Assembly (NCBI GenBank): GCA_947652605.1
Contig: OX393576.1
Coordinates: 54,536,966 to 54,600,965 of the forward strand
Reading direction: 5' to 3'
DNA: 64,000 nt
DNA from: Elmis aenea
Taxonomy: Eukaryota; Arthropoda; Insecta; Coleoptera; Elmidae
The translations under genes were made by a program, and so were the position numbers. Under the pieces are notes generated by a model that ran no database searches, was not told the origin of the DNA, and saw nothing but the letters and a program-made list of their open reading frames with translations. Positions 58,170 to 64,000 of the stretch are shown in pieces (position 1 is the first letter of the stretch; every line of letters begins with the position of its first letter).

Positions 58170-58803
58170 ATTCATACAGGATGTTTCTTAAATATTGCGA
58201 AAAAATTCGGGAGGTGATGTGGTAGATGTTTTATACTTATTAAAAGGTTTCCTATAGTCATATTTTCAATCATCTCCCACCTTCACAGGGGGCTGAAAAG
58301 TGCGACCCCTGTTGGTTTTTCTTATCAAAACTTATCGGTGTGTTGAAATTTTGCAATTTAAAATAATTTTAACATTCCAATATAAAACGATTTTTGGGTA
58401 GAATTGACGGGCGTTGGCGCGTTATCGCCGCGTAAACGTCAAAATGAATTACACCCTTCAATTGTATCCAATATGAACATGAAGAAACCATGGTAAGCAC
58501 CAAAATGAATTGTTTTATATTGGAAATTAATTGGTCCATGTTTATTTATTTTATTTTTTACTCAAAAACTGTAGGTTTAACGAGAAAACTCAAGAATAAA
58601 AAAAGTTTCTAAATAAATCAAGCTTTCAAAAAAAATTGCAAAATTTTAACCCACCAAAAAGTTCTTTTAAAAAAACTAACAGGCGTCGCACTTTTTATTC
58701 CCCTGTGAAGGTGGGACATGATTGAAAATGTTACTAAGGGAAACTTTTTAATAAGTATAAAACATCCACCAAATATCATTCTCCTACATTCATCCAAATT
58801 TTT
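58170..58803 (+). mobile_element. MITE copy B (family of 27913-28541), right end cut
   Basis: The left end is TACAGGATGTTTCTTAAATA, followed by a ~200-bp segment that is the reverse complement of the right part (ACCTTCACAGGGG at 58281, CCTGTGAAGGTGGG at 58692). The interior matches copy A in the same orientation. The right terminus is replaced by the LINE tail that begins at about 58803. Confidence 0.7.
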
Positions 58804-59940
58804 TATTATTTTATTATTTAGTCATGAGTCCTACTGTTAGGTGTAGGACTGTTGAGTTGTGTTGTGCTGACTTTTTTCCATGTTTTTCTGTCTTGTGCTA
58901 GCCTTTTTATGTCTTTCCATTTGATGTTTCTATCCGCTGCTGCTTTTTTAACTTCGTCGTGCCAGGTTTTTCTTGTCTACCTCTTTTGTTTTTTCCCTGT
59001 GTTCTTGCTTCATATGCTCTTCTGGTTAACCTTTCTTCTTTCATCCTATAAATGTGACCCAACCTCCAACCGTCCCAGCTGCCTTTCCTGTATTTTTGTT
59101 TCAACCTATTTTATCTTTAATTGTTCTCTATATGTTTCGTTTTTGATTCTATCTTTTTTGGTTTTTCCTTGGATTTTCCTTGGATTATTCTTAGAAATCC
59201 CATTTCAGCTGCATTCACTCGGCTACTATTTTTATTGGTGCCGTTTCACTTCCGTATAAAAGTGCCGGAGTTACTACCTTTTTGACCACTTTCACTTTTG
59301 TTCGTTTTGTGACTTCTTTATTTCCAAAAAATATTGTCCTTAAACTGTTAAATATTCTTCCCACATTTCCTGTCCTTTCGCTTATTTCCTTGTCCATTCC
59401 TCCATTTTTCTCTATGATCACTCCTAAATATTTAAAGCTTTCTACCTGTTCTAACCTAAGCCCATTTAAAGTGATGTTATGCCCTTTGTTCTCTGTTGTA
59501 ACGATCATAGCTTTAGTTTTTTCGGTATTTATTTTCATATGATTTTTTCCCAATTCCAGGTTTAGAGTTTCTAAATTATGTTGCAGGTTTTTTTCTGTTT
59601 CCGCGACTAAGACCATGTCGTCTGTGAACATTAGCTCCGTTATGTTATTTTTTTCCATTTTCCAGTTGCCTAGGTGAAACGGTCTCATTTTTTGTTTTAC
59701 TTCTTTAATTACCCCATCTATGACTACTGAGAATAATAATGGACTGAGCACGCATCCTTGTTTTAAGCCCTCTTTTGTTTCAAACTCTTCCGATTCTTCA
59801 TTTTGTGTTCTTACAATATTTACCGTTTTTTCGTACTTCGCTTTTATTATGTCGATTGTTTCTATTTCTATTCCCTTCCTTCTTACGCCCCTCCATACGT
59901 CTTTTCTTTTGATTTTATCGAATCGATACTTCTTCTTTTT
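58804..59940 (-). pseudogene. 5'-truncated non-LTR retrotransposon, reverse transcriptase fragment
   Basis: Minus strand. The frame 59952-59215 carries RT motifs: FDKIKRKDVW, EGLKQGCVLSPLLFSVVIDGV (about residues 61-81) and LMFTDDMVLVAETE (FTDD in place of the usual YADD, 109-112). KINTEKTKAM, FKYLGVII and LLYGSET follow. After a frame break, 59104-58907 continues with WRLGHIYRMKEERL and a basic tail. The 3' end finishes in TAATAAA-type repeats at 58803-58825. The 5' end stops inside the RT domain, abutting the dispersed repeat at 59943. Dead copy in the spacer between obst-B and the zinc-finger gene. Confidence 0.85.
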
Positions 59941-59942
59941 TA

Positions 59943-60205
59943 AATACAACACCCTATATTTTTTTACACTGTCCTATAGGAAATTTAATTCTCTTTCGAA
60001 AATATAAGGGCTGTTTTTCACCTAAAATTAATATTTTCCGAGATATCGCGATTTTATTGTTAATTATTAGGCAAAGTAATATTTTCAAGTAGGCTATGAA
60101 GGTAGACAGCGGTAATTTAAAACAGTTGAAAGAAAAAACAGGAAACTGTTAATTTTGTCGCTTGCCTACACATTTTTGACATTTTTTTATAAGAAAGTTG
60201 TAGTT
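59943..60205 (-). repeat. Dispersed repeat, inverted copy of 8298-8565
   Basis: The reverse complement matches 8298-8565 (see there). It abuts the truncated LINE; its CTATA-type terminus region reads AACACCCTATAT at 59949. Confidence 0.65.
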
Positions 60206-61229
60206 TTACCAACACACAAGAAGAAAATAAGTTTGAAAATATAATATGATATTATGATAAAGATGATATTAAAATTATATGAAATATAAAAAAGCACACA
60301 TTTATTTATAAATAAAGAGCATGTCTCAAAAACAAATTCGTCTATCCTACTTAAGTAGGTATATGATTTTTGGCCTAAATTTAAAAAAATATATTTATCG
60401 TTAAATGTATCGAAATAGTAACATTGTGAATGTATAATAAAAATTTAAATTATCCCAAGACATTAGATAGTATTGTAGGTATGTTACACAACAGTGTTTT
60501 TGAAAATTAAAATATTGTTACAATAATTGTATTAAAAACGGAAATAAAAAATTTTAAAAATCAATTTGGTAGTTTTAGAGAAACATTTGTAATGTGCAAT
60601 TTTTTTAAACTAAGGTGGTGCACATTTACCTCCTCACACCATACTGCCGGCGCCAATGGTCGGCGTCGAAAAGTTTCTAAACGAAAAATCGCCCATAGTT
60701 CCGCAAAGTATTAAAAATAATACTTAAAATAATTAATATAGCATAGTAAAATACTGCTGGTACTGAACATTATTAATTAAAAGTAATTAATTTGTAAATA
60801 ATAGTTTAATTATTCTTCATCATACTACCACAACTATTTTTATGTCGTAGCGTGACATCTGTTAATGATTTAATAAACCACATAAATAAACGGATTCCGT
60901 AACTGATTCCTGTAACAGGCTTTTTTTATGGAAATAACAACATGAAAACGACTATAGCAAATTGTTGATAGACTTTTAAATAAATTTTGTGGCCTTAAAT
61001 TTCATTGAAACACTTTATTTACTATTACTTGTGACATAATTTTGTGATTTTATGCTCGCCATCTGTTTACCAGTAGCGAAAACCTTTATTGATTAGTTAG
61101 TCTAGTGGTGAAAATTGTAACAAATCGTAGGACCTGCTTGCTAATGAAACAGAAGCCAAGCGAAGCCGACCACCATTTTTGCGCGTCTGTTATAGATTTG
61201 TGTGTAAATATTATCGTGAATTGTGAAAA
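60206..61229. other. Upstream region of the zinc-finger gene
   Basis: AT-rich with a short GC-richer patch at about 60630-60675 (GCCGGCGCCAATGGTCGGCG, a self-complementary stretch). No TATA-initiator pair could be assigned; the 5' leader of the gene starting at 61230 should lie in the right end. Confidence 0.4.
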
Positions 61230-64000
61230 ATGGAAGAACGCGCAAGTATATTGCGTACGATGAAGATTTGTAGGTTTTGTCTAGACGAAACTGGCCCTCT
61301 TGGTAGCATATACGAAAAAGATACTAAAGAAGGCAAACAAGCAGTGCCACTTCCACTACAAATAATGGCTTGTATTGCTATTGAGGTATGGTTTGTAAAT
61401 TAACTACTGTCATTGAATGAATTAAATGTATTGTAGAGTAATATATTCGATTAGTAACTGAGCACAGGCATTTTAAGGGTGGTAGAGCAAACAACTAACT
61501 ACTTTTAAATTGCCCTCCTACTACACATGCAATGGTAAAACAATTTGGAGATATCTATATTGTTTTTCTAGTTTTCTGTATGAAACTGGTTCTTGTCTAT
61601 TATATTAAACTAAATATTCTTGCCAAGTCCTAGGAAATTATTTATTTATTGCTATTTAAAATTGGTTATCTGTATTAGCAATTTCTTAAATGTAATTGTC
61701 ATTGGGACAAATATATCAAAAGCACAAAAATATGCAAAATTGATTGTCAAAAACTAAAATCCCTGAATTTAATAAATGCCTTCTTTTTTGTTATACCATG
61801 AGATTTTCTACTATTTTTTAAGTATTGAAATATAAGTATTTTTTCTTATTTTATCAGGTTTTTGCAAATGATGGAATGCCTCAACTTATTTGCCGTACTT
61901 GCCGCTATCAAACTCGTCAAGCCTATGCATTTAAAACAACATGCAAGAAATCTGACGACGCATTAAAACTATTTTTAGCAACTGGAAATCTTGTCAAACC
62001 CAACACAAATCAGGAAATTTTAGTAAGTTATTTATTTTTCATGAAAATTTGTTTGGTACAAGATCATAATTAAAGTTTTTTTTTTTGTAATTATGTTTCC
62101 TTATTCTTCTTCCATAGATTCCTGAAAGAATAGAAACTAAAAAAAGACATCCTGAAACGAAAGTAAACAATACACGAACGAAAAGACAAAAAACTAGTGA
62201 CTCGACCGATGTCGTTACTTTAAATTACTCGACACCCCTGGAAATAAAAAACTCCATTAGCCTTGCTGCTGCAGATAGCACTGAATCAAAAAAAGAAGAA
62301 ATCGAAAGCAAGCAGCTAATTGAAATGAATGAAGATACAAGTAGCCAAGAAGCAACAGAAGAAAATCCCAGTGAAGAACAGGAATATGGCGGAGAAGAGG
62401 ATGATGATGAAGAAGATGAGGATGATGAAGATGAAGAAGGGGTCATCAACCCAATATTAAAAGTATCGCAGGTGAAGACGGACGTATTTCCATGCCCACA
62501 TTGTGAGAGGTCATTTCCATTGCAACAGTTGCTGGATCTGCACATGAAGAATCATGGAAGGGAACGTTGCTTCAGTTGCGATGAATGTGGTCGAAAATTT
62601 TTCACTAAATATGACCTCGGAAAGCACATCCAGACCCATTCGGATCTTAAGCCATTTACATGTGTCGTGTGCAGGAAACAGTTTTCACGTGAATCCTTGT
62701 TACACCGCCACGAAAAGATCCATGTTGATGTCCCAAAATATTTATGCACATCCTGTGATAGAACGTTTTTGACCAGGGATGATCTCGATGCCCATTCAGA
62801 AAAACACAAGAAGAAAAGACCTTTCGCTTGCAGATTATGTAACAAGAGTTTTGTGTTTAAGCAAGGGCTGGAAAGGCACGAGTTATCGCATTTGGATGAG
62901 AAGCCCCACAAATGCAATTATTGTGAAGCCAGTTTTACTTCTCCAATCAAACTAACTCGACATATTACTTCCCACGCTGGACTGCGACCGTACCCCTGCA
63001 AAATGTGTGGACGTACATTCCTACTAAGCCATCACTTAACCAGACACATGCGCAGCCATTATGCAGCGAAATCTTCAAACGTAGCTCCAGTCGGTCAACA
63101 CAAATGTGACGTATGCAGTATGTCATTCAGACGGAAAGACTCTCTCATCAACCACAGCGCGATTCATTCTATGGTGAACCTGAAATGCGTTATCTGTAAC
63201 ACAGCTTTCGATAGTGCTAAAATGGTAAAAGAACACATAACAACGCATTTAGCGGGGCTTCCATATCCTTGCGATAAATGTGATTACAGCTTTGATACCC
63301 AAGACCAGTTAGAAGAGCACGAACTGAAACACGCAGAAATGGAATACGAAGAACAGATCGAACGTGAAGTCTCCGAAGAAGCTCAACAACAGCATATTGA
63401 TGAAGGTAAAGAAGACGATGAGTATTCTGATGATGACATTGCAGAGTACACCATAACTAACCCAGATAATCCAGAAGTTGTGCGTAGATCTAAACGAGAA
63501 ACGAAAATCAAAAACTACGCCCAATTCCTTAAAGACGAATTAGGATCTGACTTAGATGATGAAGTAATTGATGAAGGAGAAGAAGAAGAAATGAATGCTT
63601 CAATGAAGTCTCCTTCATCGGAAGAAACCATCAAGCCTGTTGTAAGATCCGAAGGCACCAAGGTGTATGTACGCAAAAACACAATGGAAAGGCCTAAATG
63701 TTTTCCAATCATGCACCCATCGCAAATCGATGTTGCTCCACTGGAACAAATAAATCAACCACAAGCAACGACGCTAGAAAATTTAGGCCTAACCAAACAG
63801 GCTGTAAATGCTTTACCCAACAGGACGTTTGTTGATATGAAAATTGGTAATAAAACTGTAAGGGTGCAAAAGCTGATGATGTCTAAAGCAGAAATTGATG
63901 CCATGGCGAAACAAGGAAAGATTGAAATGAAAGGTGGCACGATTATCCTCAAAAACATGCCCCAGAGAAGAAATGTTGCTAAAGAAGGAGAACAAAAACT
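61230..64000 (+). CDS. ZAD-C2H2 zinc-finger protein, ten fingers, 3' end outside window
   Basis: A nuclear DNA-binding protein of the insect-expanded ZAD family (transcription factor or architectural protein). Exons are 61230-61385, 61858-62022 and 62118 to beyond 64000; both introns are phase 0 with GT/AG. Residues 1-107 hold the zinc-coordinating ZAD with C14-x2-C17 (CRFC) and C64-x2-C67 (CRTC), a dimerisation domain. An acidic D/E run follows at about 183-215. Ten C2H2 fingers then start near C233, C261, C289, C317, C345, C373, C401, C437, C464 and C492, some joined by TGEKP-like linkers (LKPF, EKPH, LRPY). After another acidic region come basic motifs ([12 protein letters not shown]), then a non-finger C-terminal segment ([32 protein letters not shown]) running off the edge. 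About 734 residues are visible. ZAD plus ten fingers resembles the Drosophila insulator protein Pita, but orthology is not shown. Confidence 0.93.

Noticed and set aside
58852..60007. Plus-strand hydrophobic frames that look like membrane proteins
   Set aside because: Reverse complement of Lys/Glu-rich retrotransposon sequence on the minus strand.
62225..62917. Minus-strand Ser- and Cys-rich frames
   Set aside because: Antisense shadows of the acidic run and zinc fingers of the ZAD gene.

Overview
Eukaryotic, intron-bearing, AT-rich DNA from an insect. The best evidence is a set of chitin-binding cuticle genes of the obstructor/CPAP3 family and a ZAD-type C2H2 zinc-finger gene, both arthropod hallmarks, in a background of piggyBac, mariner, pogo-like and hAT elements and non-LTR retrotransposons. 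A holometabolous insect is likely. A beetle is my inference from a second obstructor-A-type gene and the repeat style, and is not proven here. || Layout: 1-16 kb is transposon territory. It holds a nested palindrome, an apparently intact piggyBac element (1103-3556) and a 1.7 kb foldback-like element whose inverted arms carry a 33-bp minisatellite. It also holds a deleted pogo-like element with a leftover PHD-like zinc finger, small TA-flanked MITEs and a mariner relic. 16-57 kb is the core: four genes all on the minus strand, each a secreted protein with three chitin-binding type 2 (CBM14/peritrophin-A) domains. In transcription order (right to left) they are obst-B (57199-46481), obst-A (39349-36716), a second obst-A-like gene (35050-30895) and Peritrophin-A/CPAP3-D (26057-16027). 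57-61 kb is intergenic and repeat-filled (two MITE fragments and a truncated reverse transcriptase). At 61230 a plus-strand ZAD zinc-finger gene starts, head-to-head with obst-B, and runs off the right edge. || All four cuticle genes could be assembled exon by exon with consensus GT/AG junctions and continuous frames (232, 236, 239 and 308 aa). Exon 1 encodes the signal peptide, and each chitin-binding domain then has its own exon bounded by phase-1 introns. In obst-B, obst-A and the obst-A paralogue the codon of the last cysteine is split TG|C by a phase-2 intron before a short C-terminal exon. The proteins are expected to act together outside epidermal and tracheal cells, binding chitin and organising or protecting the new cuticle. 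|| The most unusual structures are two exact palindromes (63-bp and 66-bp arms) at the two ends of one 1.09 kb intron of obst-A, two foldback-like elements with tandem repeats inside their arms, and an 893-bp element with exact 29-bp terminal repeats. I found no CRISPR array, rRNA, tRNA or bacterial-type operon. I did not find a clearly novel multi-gene system.
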